Both the position numbers and the translations under genes were made by a program. A DNA stretch of 64,000 nucleotides from Longitalea arenae (lineage in GTDB: Bacteria > Bacteroidota > Bacteroidia > Chitinophagales > Chitinophagaceae), in NCBI RefSeq assembly GCF_016924755.1, contig NZ_JAFFJX010000020.1, positions 32,508 through 96,507 of the forward strand, in the 5' to 3' direction. This document shows positions 42,773 through 51,256 of this stretch, one piece after another. How positions within the stretch are numbered: the stretch's first letter is position 1; every line of letters starts with the position of its first letter. The notes beneath the pieces are model-generated. The model was not told where the DNA came from and searched no databases. It saw only the letters and a program-made list of their open reading frames with translations.

Positions 42773-43464
42773 GTAGCTGGCTTTAGTGTGGAATTTACAG
42801 CTTTTTTTAACACCGCGTAATCACTTAAAACGTGGTTAATTAGATCCGGGATGGCTTCAAATGCTTTGCTTTTGGATTGTTCGTGTCTGTTATCCCTGAA
42901 TTCCTGGTATTCAATACCAATATGGTAAAAATCTTTTTCAGCATCTACACCCAGGTAATGTGCACAGCTTTTAATATGGGGAACCAAATGATTATGCGCT
43001 TCCCGGGCGCCCCCTTTCTGAAAATCAAATTCGCCGCAGGATGTGAACAAGATCAGTTTCTTTCCATTTAATATAGGGGCTATTGGAAAATCGCCGCGGG
43101 AAAGGTCGAAGGAAAATGTTTTATTGATCCGGGCGATCTGATCGAACCAGGCCTTGAGGGCCGCAGGCATTCCATAATTGTACATAGGGGTACCGATCAC
43201 GATGAGGTCGGCTTCCACGATCTGCCGGATATATTCATCTGATCGCGCTAAAGCCAATCGTTGTTGTTCGGTAAGTTCGCTTTTCGAGAAGGCGCCTGCG
43301 ATCCAATCGGGCGTCATCAGTGGGGGCGGGTTTTTAACAAGGTCCAGTTCTTCGATGTCAAAATGATCAATGCGTTGTTGAAGACCGTTCAGAAAATGGG
43401 CTGAAAGTTTTCTGCTGAGTGAACGCTCTATGCTGGCGCTGGATTGTACGTTTAATATTTTCAT
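42769..43464 (-). CDS. azoR: FMN-dependent NADH-azoreductase
   Basis: The 231-residue product (I chose the ATG at 43464; an upstream in-frame start at 43488 only adds eight residues) begins with Met-Lys-Ile-Leu-Asn-Val-Gln-Ser-Ser and contains Ile-Val-Ile-Gly-Thr-Pro-Met-Tyr-Asn-Tyr-Gly-Met-Pro-Ala-Ala-Leu-Lys at about 89-105, the diagnostic FMN-binding motif of AzoR. AzoR is a homodimer that reduces quinones and azo dyes with NADH and protects against electrophilic or thiol stress. It is the first gene of an operon with ptrB and has a perfect palindrome about 50 bases before its start, next to a Crp/Fnr gene. Confidence 0.93.
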   Translation of the reverse strand: MKILNVQSSASIERSLSRKLSAHFLNGLQQRIDHFDIEELDLVKNPPPLMTPDWIAGAFSKSELTEQQRLALARSDEYIRQIVEADLIVIGTPMYNYGMPAALKAWFDQIARINKTFSFDLSRGDFPIAPILNGKKLILFTSCGEFDFQKGGAREAHNHLVPHIKSCAHYLGVDAEKDFYHIGIEYQEFRDNRHEQSKSKAFEAIPDLINHVLSDYAVLKKAVNSTLKPAT

Positions 43465-43513
43465 AGTTCGCTTTTTTATTACCAGCAAATCTCCGCAAGG
43501 CCTGATTGAAAAA

Positions 43514-43531
43514 TCTTGAACTGGTTCAAGA
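43514..43531. promoter_or_regulatory. Operator-like palindrome upstream of azoR-ptrB (shared motif, copy 1)
   Basis: TCTTGAAC-TG-GTTCAAGA is a perfect inverted repeat (8 + 2 + 8), centred 58.5 bases before the azoR start codon and 6 bases from the stop codon of the Crp/Fnr gene. The same motif, with two compensating changes, occurs at 61078-61093 at the same distance from another start codon. It is the best candidate binding site for the adjacent regulator. Confidence 0.65.
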
Positions 43532-43536
43532 AATGG

Positions 43537-44112
43537 TCAAAGGTCTTTTTGGGCCCTGATCTTACTCAGCATTTCAGCAGAAATACCCAGGTAAGACGCA
43601 ATGAGGTATTGCGGAATTTGTTCCTGTAAAGCGGGGTATTGTTGCAGGAATGTTTTGTACCGGCTCTTTGCGTCGTGCGCATTGCGGTAATAAATGCGTC
43701 TTAACAGGGCCGTGACATGGTATTGAAGTATGATGCGGAAATACTTTTCCAGTTTGGGCAGCTTTTCAAGCAGTTCATTGAATGCCGGAAGGCTGATCAG
43801 CGCTACGGTTGCCGGCGTAATAGCGGTAATATTCAAACTGCTGGCATGCTGGGTATGAAAGCTCTCCAGGTCAGAAGCCCACCAGTCTGCAACGGCCAGG
43901 AATACGATTTCCTCCCTGCCTGTGTCAGCGTCGGTAATATACCCTTTCAGGCTTCCTTCCAGCACAAAAGCATCATACCTGCAAACCGACCCTGCTGACA
44001 GCAAATGTTCACCCCGGTTCAGCCGTTTAATGGTCCAGAAAGAACTTATAATATGTTTATCCTCTTCAGAAAGTGATATATGCCGTTGGATGTTGCTGAA
44101 TAATAGTTCCAT
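43537..44112 (-). CDS. Crp/Fnr family transcriptional regulator (second of two)
   Basis: The 191-residue protein has a beta-roll sensor domain (about 15-110; Leu-Asn-Arg-Gly-Glu-His-Leu-Leu-Ser-Ala-Gly near residue 32), a dimerisation helix with Leu-Pro-Lys-Leu-Glu-Lys-Tyr-Phe-Arg-Ile, and a C-terminal winged helix with Ile-Ala-Ser-Tyr-Leu-Gly-Ile-Ser-Ala-Glu-Met-Leu-Ser-Lys-Ile-Arg. A single Cys is near the sensor domain, so no iron-sulfur cluster is expected. A perfect palindrome lies at its 3' end, in front of the azoR operon on the same strand. It is divergent from the helicase gene, with 79 bases between the starts. Confidence 0.92.
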   Translation of the reverse strand: MELLFSNIQRHISLSEEDKHIISSFWTIKRLNRGEHLLSAGSVCRYDAFVLEGSLKGYITDADTGREEIVFLAVADWWASDLESFHTQHASSLNITAITPATVALISLPAFNELLEKLPKLEKYFRIILQYHVTALLRRIYYRNAHDAKSRYKTFLQQYPALQEQIPQYLIASYLGISAEMLSKIRAQKDL

Positions 44113-44191
44113 CGTTAAAGAATTGTTCTATGCAAATGTAGGCAGCGCGAGGGAAAGCTGCTGCGTACGCAGAATACCGTACTTTTGCCAA

Positions 44192-45514
44192 ATGCACAAA
44201 TCTTCCTTTTCCATTGAGGACTCGCTTAGCAATTTACAGATCGAGGCATTGAATGCCATGCAGGAAGCATCCCTAAAAGCCAATAAAACCGAAAATGAAA
44301 TAATATTGCTCGCAGATACCGGCTCCGGTAAAACGCTTGCCTTCCTGCTGCCGGTTGCACAACTCTTGGATAAACACAAGAAGTTTACCCAGGCAATGAT
44401 TATTGTGCCTTCGCGAGAACTGGCCCTGCAAATTGAACAGGTGTTTAAAAGAATGGGAACCGGTTTTAAGATCACCTGTTGTTATGGCGGTCATCTACGG
44501 GAAACTGAGGAAAATAACCTGAAGCAGGCGCCTGCGCTGATCGTGGGCACACCGGGCCGCCTGGCCGATCATATCCGGCGCGGTAATATTATCACCAACC
44601 ATATTGAGACCCTTGTGCTGGATGAGTTTGATAAATCGCTTGAACAGGGTTTTGAAGAAGAAATGTCTTTTATTATCGGCTCACTGCCGGCGCTGAAGAA
44701 AAGGATGCTTACTTCTGCTACAGAAGCCCTGGAGGTGCCGGCGTTTGTCGGCTTGCAACAGCCTGTGAAACTTAATTTCTTAACAGGTGAAAAGGCTGCC
44801 GCCCTCACGGTTCAAATGGTTTGGAGCGATGATAAGGATAAATCCAACACTTTATTCAGGTTGATCTGTGCATTGGGCAACCGTTCTACCATTGTATTTT
44901 GCAACCAACGCGAATTTGTAGAGGAGGCGAGCGCCTATCTGAAAGAGAATGGCATTGTGAATGTATTTTATCATGGCGCCATGGAGCAGCAGGAACGGGA
45001 CGCCGCTTTGTGCAAATTCAGGAATGGCAGCGCAAATGTTTTGATCTGCACCGATCTGGCTGCCCGTGGGCTCGATATTCCGAATATCCGTTACATAGTA
45101 CACTACCAGCTTCCCAACTCAGAAGAATCTTTCACGCACCGCAATGGTCGTACGGCGCGCATGGAAGCGAGCGGAACAGCGATTTTAATACTGGCGCCGC
45201 ATGAAAGACTTCCTGAATATATTACGCCAGCACCGGATCTTATCCAGCTGCCCGACACACCTGTAGTGCCCAGGAAACCGGACTGGACCACTTTATTTAT
45301 TTCAGCGGGTAAAAAAGACAAAGTGAACAAGGTGGACATTGTAGGTTTCTTCACCAATAAAGGTCAGCTGAAAAAAGAGGATATCGGCCTGATCGAAGTA
45401 AAGGACTTCTTTTCATTTGTGGCCGTGCGTAAATCCAAAGCAAACCATACCCTGCATTTGATCAAAGACGAAAAGATCAAGAATAAGAAGGTTAAGATCG
45501 CCGTGGCAAAGTAA
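44192..45514 (+). CDS. DEAD-box RNA helicase with DEFD motif and DbpA-like RNA-binding domain
   Basis: The 440-residue protein has motif I Ala-Asp-Thr-Gly-Ser-Gly-Lys-Thr (41-48), motif Ia Pro-Ser-Arg-Glu-Leu-Ala, motif II Asp-Glu-Phe-Asp (144-147) in place of Asp-Glu-Ala-Asp, motif III Thr-Ser-Ala-Thr and motif VI His-Arg-Asn-Gly-Arg-Thr-Ala-Arg. The last 75 residues resemble the DbpA RNA-binding domain, which recognises 23S rRNA. I chose the ATG at 44192 because upstream coding would overlap the divergent Crp/Fnr gene. A likely role is ribosome assembly or RNA remodelling. Gln of the Q motif seems to be present in Leu-Gln-Ile-Glu-Ala-Leu. Confidence 0.9.
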   Translation: MHKSSFSIEDSLSNLQIEALNAMQEASLKANKTENEIILLADTGSGKTLAFLLPVAQLLDKHKKFTQAMIIVPSRELALQIEQVFKRMGTGFKITCCYGGHLRETEENNLKQAPALIVGTPGRLADHIRRGNIITNHIETLVLDEFDKSLEQGFEEEMSFIIGSLPALKKRMLTSATEALEVPAFVGLQQPVKLNFLTGEKAAALTVQMVWSDDKDKSNTLFRLICALGNRSTIVFCNQREFVEEASAYLKENGIVNVFYHGAMEQQERDAALCKFRNGSANVLICTDLAARGLDIPNIRYIVHYQLPNSEESFTHRNGRTARMEASGTAILILAPHERLPEYITPAPDLIQLPDTPVVPRKPDWTTLFISAGKKDKVNKVDIVGFFTNKGQLKKEDIGLIEVKDFFSFVAVRKSKANHTLHLIKDEKIKNKKVKIAVAK

Positions 45515-45559
45515 ACCTGCTTGTATCCGTTAGAAGCTTGGCGCAAACTGCAGAGTCTA

Positions 45560-46291
45560 TCAGATCAAATGCCTTGCTTCGGCCCAGCGCATATGATAAG
45601 CCATTTTCGCGGTATAACCCAGTTTACGGATCAGCCTGTAATTTACCAGGGCGCCCACCGGTGCGCCTATAACGGGTATTAATTGCGCCATTTTAGCCAG
45701 GTCGATATAATCCCGGTATTCCTGCTGGAAAGGCCGCCATTCGAACTGGTGAATGTCTTCTGGCAGGTGTTTCGATTTTTCATCCCAGTCCTTCATGGAT
45801 AGAAATACATTTCTTCTGTGTTTGGCTGAAGAGAATGCAAGCTGGAAAATATGCAAAATGAACACGCGTTCTTTATAATTGTTCACCGGATAACCGTAGG
45901 TAGCTGCGATCTCGAAAAGCAATTTGATCTTGATGGCAATTAAAAGGGGGAAATCGGCCAGGCCCAGCAGGAGCCCGCCGGCCCCGGTGACCGCGCCTTC
46001 CACAGCAGCGGTATTGCGGTATAACCTGATCTTTTCTTCAACGAGCTGGTCGCCCTCTTCTAAAGAAAGCAGCATTTTTTTATTGCGGGTCGTCCATCTG
46101 GCGCCGAACAAAACACCACGGATCATTTGTTTGATCGCCACTGTAATGGCCTGATGCACTTTTTCCGGTATCAGGCTGTTGATCTTGTCCTGCGCTGATT
46201 TGGAAAGCCTGTTCATGATCCCGGGCTTCCGCATCATCTTCCGCTGCCAAAGCTGCAGCTCCTGCATCATAGTCTGTTCGTAGATCATCAT
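45560..46291 (-). CDS. EcsC family protein
   Basis: The 243-residue protein has the EcsC core: a conserved Gly-rich helix region Gly-Ala-Val-Thr-Gly-Ala-Gly-Gly-Leu-Leu-Leu-Gly-Leu-Ala-Asp-Phe-Pro around 97-115, and Ile-Pro-Val-Ile-Gly-Ala-Pro-Val-Gly-Ala near the C-terminus. EcsC in Bacillus accompanies the EcsAB ABC transporter, but its function is unknown. Here no transporter is adjacent and the gene stands alone, convergent with the helicase. Several Met codons near the N-terminus make the exact start uncertain (46291 is the longest). Confidence 0.9.
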   Translation of the reverse strand: MMIYEQTMMQELQLWQRKMMRKPGIMNRLSKSAQDKINSLIPEKVHQAITVAIKQMIRGVLFGARWTTRNKKMLLSLEEGDQLVEEKIRLYRNTAAVEGAVTGAGGLLLGLADFPLLIAIKIKLLFEIAATYGYPVNNYKERVFILHIFQLAFSSAKHRRNVFLSMKDWDEKSKHLPEDIHQFEWRPFQQEYRDYIDLAKMAQLIPVIGAPVGALVNYRLIRKLGYTAKMAYHMRWAEARHLI

Positions 46292-46377
46292 ACTCCTAAG
46301 TTACGAACTTCGCAGGAATGTACCAGTGGATGCGGAGAAAACCGTAAGCCGGCTCTGAAGCGCGATTATGTGATGAA

Positions 46378-47481
46378 TTATCCGCTGATCTCGATCAGCT
46401 TGTCATTATTGCCATTGGACGTACAGATATATACTTTTCCCTGGGGCGAAATGCAGATGTCCCGCAGCCTTCCAAAGCTGCCCCTTAAATAAATAGCCAC
46501 CTTCATTACATGTTGCCCGGTGGCATCCAACTGGAACTGCCATAAGGTTTCATCCTTCAGGGTGGCCATTAACAGGGAGTTTTTCCATGCCGGTATCAGA
46601 TCTTTACCATAGTATTCCAGTCCCGAGGCCGCAATGGTGCCTCTACCGCTGCTCCATAAAGGCGTTTTTACATTTGCCTCTTTACAAAAGCGTCCCTCAT
46701 CAACATCGCAGGGACCTAACACAATCGGCCAGCCGTAATTGCGGCCCTTTTCAATAATGTTGATCTCGTCTTCCACACCGGGCCCATGTTCGGAGGAATA
46801 AAGCAGGTTATTGGCCATCACCAGGCCCTGGGGATTGCGGTGCCCATAACTCCATACCGGATCATTCGGGAACGGATTATCTGCCGGAATGCTTCCATCT
46901 ATATTCAGGCGCAGCACCTTTCCACTCAACGTATTCGTTTTTTGCGCGGATGCCTGCTCGCCTGCTTCGCCGGTAGTCATAAAGATCTTGGGCGCAGCTT
47001 CATCGGTGATCCATAACCGGGAACCGTTGTGAAGCCCGGCAGCAGGTATGCCATCCAGTAATACCAGGGGATCGGCCAGCGAATTGTTGTTAAACGTATA
47101 ACGTACAAGCTTTTCTTTGTAACCAGCGGGGCTTTCATAGTTGTATACAACATAGAGGAAACCATTGGTGGAAAAGGAAGGATGCAGCGCCATACCAAGC
47201 AGTCCGCCTTCGCCCATGGCCTGCACCTCATCGATCGTGAAACTGAACACTGTATTTCCATCGTCTGGATCGATGCGGGAGATCCTGCCGGTTCTTTCCG
47301 TCATCCAGATATGATCATCGTCACCCCAGATTATTTCCCAGGGAAATTCCAGGCCTTCTTTTACCACACGCGGCGATTGTGCAAGTGAGCCGGTTACCGC
47401 CGTATCTTTCTTTTTACAGGAGGAAGCGCTGAACAACAGCAGTAGATGCAGCATCCCGAATAAAATGTATTTGTTTTTCAT
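46378..47481 (-). CDS. PQQ-dependent sugar dehydrogenase-like lipoprotein (GSDH)
   Basis: The 367-residue protein has a signal peptide and a lipobox at Ser-Ser-Cys-Lys-Lys-Lys (Cys22), so it is an anchored periplasmic or surface lipoprotein. Its six-bladed propeller shows soluble glucose/sorbosone dehydrogenase motifs: Phe-Pro-Trp-Glu-Ile-Ile-Trp near the start, Gly-Glu-Gly-Gly-Leu-Leu-Gly-Met-Ala-Leu-His-Pro (about 91-102), Gly-His-Arg-Asn-Pro-Gln-Gly-Leu and Ser-Glu-His-Gly-Pro. These mark the PQQ and calcium sites in Acinetobacter GdhB. No PQQ synthesis genes are seen here, so the cofactor would be taken from outside. Confidence 0.93.
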   Translation of the reverse strand: MKNKYILFGMLHLLLLFSASSCKKKDTAVTGSLAQSPRVVKEGLEFPWEIIWGDDDHIWMTERTGRISRIDPDDGNTVFSFTIDEVQAMGEGGLLGMALHPSFSTNGFLYVVYNYESPAGYKEKLVRYTFNNNSLADPLVLLDGIPAAGLHNGSRLWITDEAAPKIFMTTGEAGEQASAQKTNTLSGKVLRLNIDGSIPADNPFPNDPVWSYGHRNPQGLVMANNLLYSSEHGPGVEDEINIIEKGRNYGWPIVLGPCDVDEGRFCKEANVKTPLWSSGRGTIAASGLEYYGKDLIPAWKNSLLMATLKDETLWQFQLDATGQHVMKVAIYLRGSFGRLRDICISPQGKVYICTSNGNNDKLIEISG

Positions 47482-47503
47482 ACACGTAAATGAGGATAAT
47501 AAG

Positions 47504-48094
47504 TTAAAATGCAGATGAAGTTTGCTTCATCCGTTTTTGCTTACGGGGCGATAGATAGAGCTGAAAACCCAAACCAAACCTGATCTCGTTGATGGCGTCT
47601 TCATTGCCTGACCTGAGAAACGCATCATATTTTATGATGCCTTCAACGGATGCATTCTCCCTGATAAAATAAGCGAAGCCCGGGCCAATGCCCAGGTTGA
47701 TACCCGAAGAAGAGATCTCCGCAATGGTAGTTCCGCCATAACCTGCATTGCCCTCTGCGAATAAGCGGCCATTCCCTGATACATTCTCCGCGTTCTTTCC
47801 AAAATAATAACGGCCCAAAACACCCGCCTGGTAGGTCCATTCGATAGCTACTTGGTAAGAGCGGGCCAAACCGAGGTTGGCATAAGCGCCCAGCGCCAAT
47901 CCGTTCCCGATGAACCGGGCCACTTTAGGTGACAAAAATACACTTAACTCGCCGGCATTATCCGTTTGAATATACCCGCCGAGAAGATTGCCTCCCCACA
48001 TGGTAGTGCCTTTTTGCAGTTGTGCTTTAATGATGTTTATACAGCAGAAAACGGAAATGATCAGCAGTTTTATGTTTTTTTTATGACGCGGCAT
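47504..48094 (-). CDS. Outer-membrane beta-barrel protein
   Basis: The 196-residue protein has a signal peptide (Leu-Leu-Ile-Ile-Ser-Val-Phe-Cys-Cys ... Lys-Ala-Gln, cleavage near 23) and alternating hydrophobic strands with aromatic ends, typical of small eight-strand OmpX/OmpW-like barrels of Bacteroidota. I chose the ATG at 48094 just before the signal peptide; the frame is open upstream to 48244 but that stretch lacks a signal. The protein ends with the C-terminal basic tail Arg-Lys-Gln-Lys-Arg-Met-Lys-Gln. Function unknown. The sugar dehydrogenase gene is 22 bases downstream, so they may share a transcript. Confidence 0.82.
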   Translation of the reverse strand: MPRHKKNIKLLIISVFCCINIIKAQLQKGTTMWGGNLLGGYIQTDNAGELSVFLSPKVARFIGNGLALGAYANLGLARSYQVAIEWTYQAGVLGRYYFGKNAENVSGNGRLFAEGNAGYGGTTIAEISSSGINLGIGPGFAYFIRENASVEGIIKYDAFLRSGNEDAINEIRFGLGFQLYLSPRKQKRMKQTSSAF

Positions 48095-48333
48095 TGTCGT
48101 TTGGCTTTTTGAAAAATTTTCAATTGAATATCCTATTGGTACTGGAGATTGTATCGGCAGGGGGTTTAGCAAATATAGCCAATGCAATTTGCATGAAGAA
48201 CGGGTAAAAAATTCTACGGACGAACGGTATTGGCTGGTGCTCATTGACGAAATATGTGCTTGCAGGCGCTATTTTCTGATGTTGGTATCTAAATTGTAGG
48301 TTCGGGGATAGCTTAATAAAAGCAATCACGCCT

Positions 48334-49638
48334 ATGTACAAGCAAATCCCGGCATCTGTGCATGCCGCCCTATGGGCTATCATCTGTTTACTGGTTGCCT
48401 GTGATAAGAATGCGTTGAATGAATATAGTGGCAGCTATAAACCCGGTGAAGAGCATATTGCCGGGAATATTTCCGATATAATCTACATCCAGACAAATAA
48501 TTATCAAAAAGGACAGAATGCCATTATCGGCTACCGGGTGTACCAGGATGGCCACCCGGTGCTGATGAAAGAAGGTCCCTTTTATACGGGCGGCGCCGGC
48601 ATACCCAATAGTGAAAATGCCGGTTCCTTTAATTCAGATCAGGAAGTACGGTTATCGAATGATAAACGGTTCCTGCTGACCGTTAACTCGGGTGATAATA
48701 CGATCTCGGTGTTTGCCATCCAGTCAGACGGTACTTTAAAACTGGTACCCGGCGCTCCCTTTCCTTCAGGTGGCGAAACCCCTGTAAGCATCGACATTTG
48801 GCAACAATATGTGATCGTGCTGAATAAAAGCAATCATCCTGTACTGCCATCATCATCGGCTCCGAACTATTCTGTTTTCGCTTTAAGAGGCGATGGATCG
48901 CTGCAGCAGGTGAGCAAATTTGAAGTGCGCGATGGTATCTCGCCCGGACAGGTGTTCGTGTCGCGCACCGGCGCTTTTGTTTATGGTACAAATGCCTGGG
49001 GATTTGATTATGTACCACCAGCCGTGCGTATGAATCTTTTCTCTATTGGCAGCGATGGGGTTTTAAAAGCCGGACATGATGCACCGGCTTTCGAGGCCGA
49101 TCTGCCGGGAGCCCTGGGCTTATGTCAGAGCTGGCGGCAAAATGTATTGTATGTGGCCTTTCCGTTCTCGGCCCAATTCAGTTTCTACGATATGAACACG
49201 AGCACGGGAGCATTAACGCATGCGGGTAATGCCTATGCCCGGCCTGGCTGCAGCCGATTTTGCTCAAACAATATGAATAACCAGTTATTCACTGCCAACA
49301 CCATCGACAATTCCGTAAGCATGTTCGATATAACCAATGCCCGCAGCCCGCGCAAAACAGCCGAGCTCACGCTCAAGCAAAGCGGACCGTCCTACAACGG
49401 ATATTTCGGTACATATACCACTAGTCAATGCGTTTCATTGGCTACCAGCAGCAATGACCAGTTGTTGTATGTGGTTTCCCAACACGCCAATCTGGATTCG
49501 AATCTCGCCAATTATAATTATTTGCACGTATTGCGTATTGTTGAAGGCTTTGGCTTACAGGAATGGGATGAACCGGTTCAATTACCCGTGCCTAATACCT
49601 TGCGGCCACGCGGGCTGGCTGTGCTGAAAATGAATTAG
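48334..49638 (+). CDS. Beta-propeller lipoprotein, lactonase-like fold
   Basis: The 434-residue protein has a signal peptide and lipobox (Leu-Val-Ala-Cys, Cys23). It contains repeated Leu-Ser-Asn-Asp-Lys-Arg-Phe-Leu-Leu-Thr-Val-Asn, Asn-Thr-Ile-Ser-Val-Phe-Ala-Ile and Asn-Ser-Val-Ser-Met-Phe-Asp-Ile motifs of a seven-bladed propeller, as in 6-phosphogluconolactonase-like or YncE-like proteins. Its stop codon overlaps that of the next convergent gene. Whether it is an enzyme cannot be told from the sequence, so a binding role is equally possible. Confidence 0.85.
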   Translation: MYKQIPASVHAALWAIICLLVACDKNALNEYSGSYKPGEEHIAGNISDIIYIQTNNYQKGQNAIIGYRVYQDGHPVLMKEGPFYTGGAGIPNSENAGSFNSDQEVRLSNDKRFLLTVNSGDNTISVFAIQSDGTLKLVPGAPFPSGGETPVSIDIWQQYVIVLNKSNHPVLPSSSAPNYSVFALRGDGSLQQVSKFEVRDGISPGQVFVSRTGAFVYGTNAWGFDYVPPAVRMNLFSIGSDGVLKAGHDAPAFEADLPGALGLCQSWRQNVLYVAFPFSAQFSFYDMNTSTGALTHAGNAYARPGCSRFCSNNMNNQLFTANTIDNSVSMFDITNARSPRKTAELTLKQSGPSYNGYFGTYTTSQCVSLATSSNDQLLYVVSQHANLDSNLANYNYLHVLRIVEGFGLQEWDEPVQLPVPNTLRPRGLAVLKMN

Positions 49639-49871
49639 CTACGATCCTGGTCTTCCTTGCCTCTGCCGGTAAGTTCCTGCAACTCTTCAATTTTCTTCGA
49701 CGCTTCGGCTTTTGTCATGTTCTCATCGATTTCCACCCCCGCTTCACCCGCCAGGGTATGTAAGTAAGATCGTTGCGCCTCTGTCATCGGTTCGTTGCCG
49801 GTTGTCCAGTTGTCAGGATCTTTGATCGCATTTCCTTTATTAGTATTGTTGTTGTTATTATTGGTTTGCAT
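49635..49871 (-). CDS. DUF3072 domain-containing protein
   Basis: The 78-residue protein has an Asn-rich N-terminus and the family core Asp-Asn-Trp-Thr-Thr-Gly-Asn-Glu-Pro-Met-Thr-Glu-Ala-Gln-Arg-Ser-Tyr-Leu (about 19-36), followed by Lys-Ala-Glu-Ala-Ser-Lys-Lys-Ile-Glu-Glu-Leu. The family is small and uncharacterised, likely cytosolic and often induced under stress. The stop codon overlaps the propeller gene stop (convergent TTAG). Confidence 0.92.
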   Translation of the reverse strand: MQTNNNNNNTNKGNAIKDPDNWTTGNEPMTEAQRSYLHTLAGEAGVEIDENMTKAEASKKIEELQELTGRGKEDQDRS

Positions 49872-49930
49872 GTACTAATAATTTTAGTATTTGTAATACC
49901 ATAATTATGCCAGCCGGCCAATGACCTGCT

Positions 49931-51082
49931 TTATCTGTGTTTCCGTTTAAGCACTACAATGCCGGTGACCGAAGCGAGGAGGGAGCCCACAAGGATGGCG
50001 ATCTTGGAATTGTTAATGATCGTTACATCGTCAAAAGCCAGATTGGTAATGAAAATACTCATCGTGAAACCAATGCCCCCTAAAAATGCCACACCGGCCA
50101 GGGAGAGCCAGCTGATCGTATTTGAAAGAGAGGTGAGCTTTGCTTTTACCGACAAAAAAGAGAAGAGGAAGATGCCAATAAACTTACCTGCAAACAAACC
50201 GAGAAATATCCCCAGGGAGTTATTGCTTGAAAAGCCGGAGACAAGATCTTTGGGAAACACGATGGCGGTATTTGCCAGGGCAAAAATGGGAAGAATGATG
50301 AAGGCGACAGGTAAATGTAAAAAATGCTGCAATTTATAAGAGATGTTCTTTGAATCGTCTTTATGAAAGGGGATCGCAAAAGCCAGCAGTACGCCTGCAA
50401 TGGTGGCATGTACACCTGACTTAAGCATCAAGTACCATAATACAACGCCTCCTAATAGATAAATAAACAGGTTGTTTATTTTCTTCTTGCCCAAAATAAA
50501 AAGCAACAGAAACAAAAGCATGGCGCCTGCAAAGTACATCCATGAAAAGCCTTTCGTATAAAACAGGGCTATGACGGTAATGGCGCCCAGGTCGTCTATG
50601 ATGGCCAGTGCGGTAAGAAAAACTTTCAGGGAAACCGGCACTGAGCGGCCCGCCAGCGATAGAATACCTAACGCAAATGCGATATCAGTAGCCATGGGAA
50701 TGCCAAAACCACTTTGTGTAACGGTACCTGCATTCAATGAAAAATGGATCAAAGCGGGAACGACCATTCCACCGATCGCTGCAAATATGGGAAGCAAAGC
50801 ATTTTTAAGTATCGACAGTTCCCCTACATATAGCTCCCGTTCAATTTCCAATCCTATAAGCAGAAAGAAGATGGTCATTAAGCCATCGTTTATCCAATGT
50901 TCGATGCTGAATGTGAGGGGGAGAAATGGTACGCTTAATTTGGTATGCCAGAAATCGGTGTAACCGCTGGCAAATTGGGTATTCGAAATAAGAAGAGAAG
51001 CGCATGTGCAGGCAATTAAAACAAAACCTCCTGCTTTTTCACTATTAAAAAAGGCTTTGAACAGATCCAGCTTTTTGGCCAT
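49931..51082 (-). CDS. nhaA: Na+/H+ antiporter NhaA
   Basis: The 383-residue protein has about eleven to twelve membrane helices and the NhaA signatures: Asp133 in Ala-Thr-Asp-Ile-Ala-Phe-Ala-Leu-Gly, and Asp163-Asp164 in Ala-Ile-Ile-Asp-Asp-Leu-Gly-Ala, the ion-binding residues. It exchanges sodium or lithium for protons to regulate intracellular pH and salt. It is a lone gene, divergent from the GrpB-family gene and followed downstream on the same strand by the DUF3072 gene. Confidence 0.95.
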   Translation of the reverse strand: MAKKLDLFKAFFNSEKAGGFVLIACTCASLLISNTQFASGYTDFWHTKLSVPFLPLTFSIEHWINDGLMTIFFLLIGLEIERELYVGELSILKNALLPIFAAIGGMVVPALIHFSLNAGTVTQSGFGIPMATDIAFALGILSLAGRSVPVSLKVFLTALAIIDDLGAITVIALFYTKGFSWMYFAGAMLLFLLLFILGKKKINNLFIYLLGGVVLWYLMLKSGVHATIAGVLLAFAIPFHKDDSKNISYKLQHFLHLPVAFIILPIFALANTAIVFPKDLVSGFSSNNSLGIFLGLFAGKFIGIFLFSFLSVKAKLTSLSNTISWLSLAGVAFLGGIGFTMSIFITNLAFDDVTIINNSKIAILVGSLLASVTGIVVLKRKHR

Positions 51083-51256
51083 TTCAATTTTTTAATGTGA
51101 TTCTAATATGAACGATTGAAATCATTGCAAAATACGGCTTTATTGCTTTACAGCGTTTTTTTGCCGGTCTTACGAATAATGGCTATCAATGAATGGCGGC
51201 CAGTGCAATACATTCATTATATTGATCATTAAGCGGCATTTTATAATTTTATTGAT

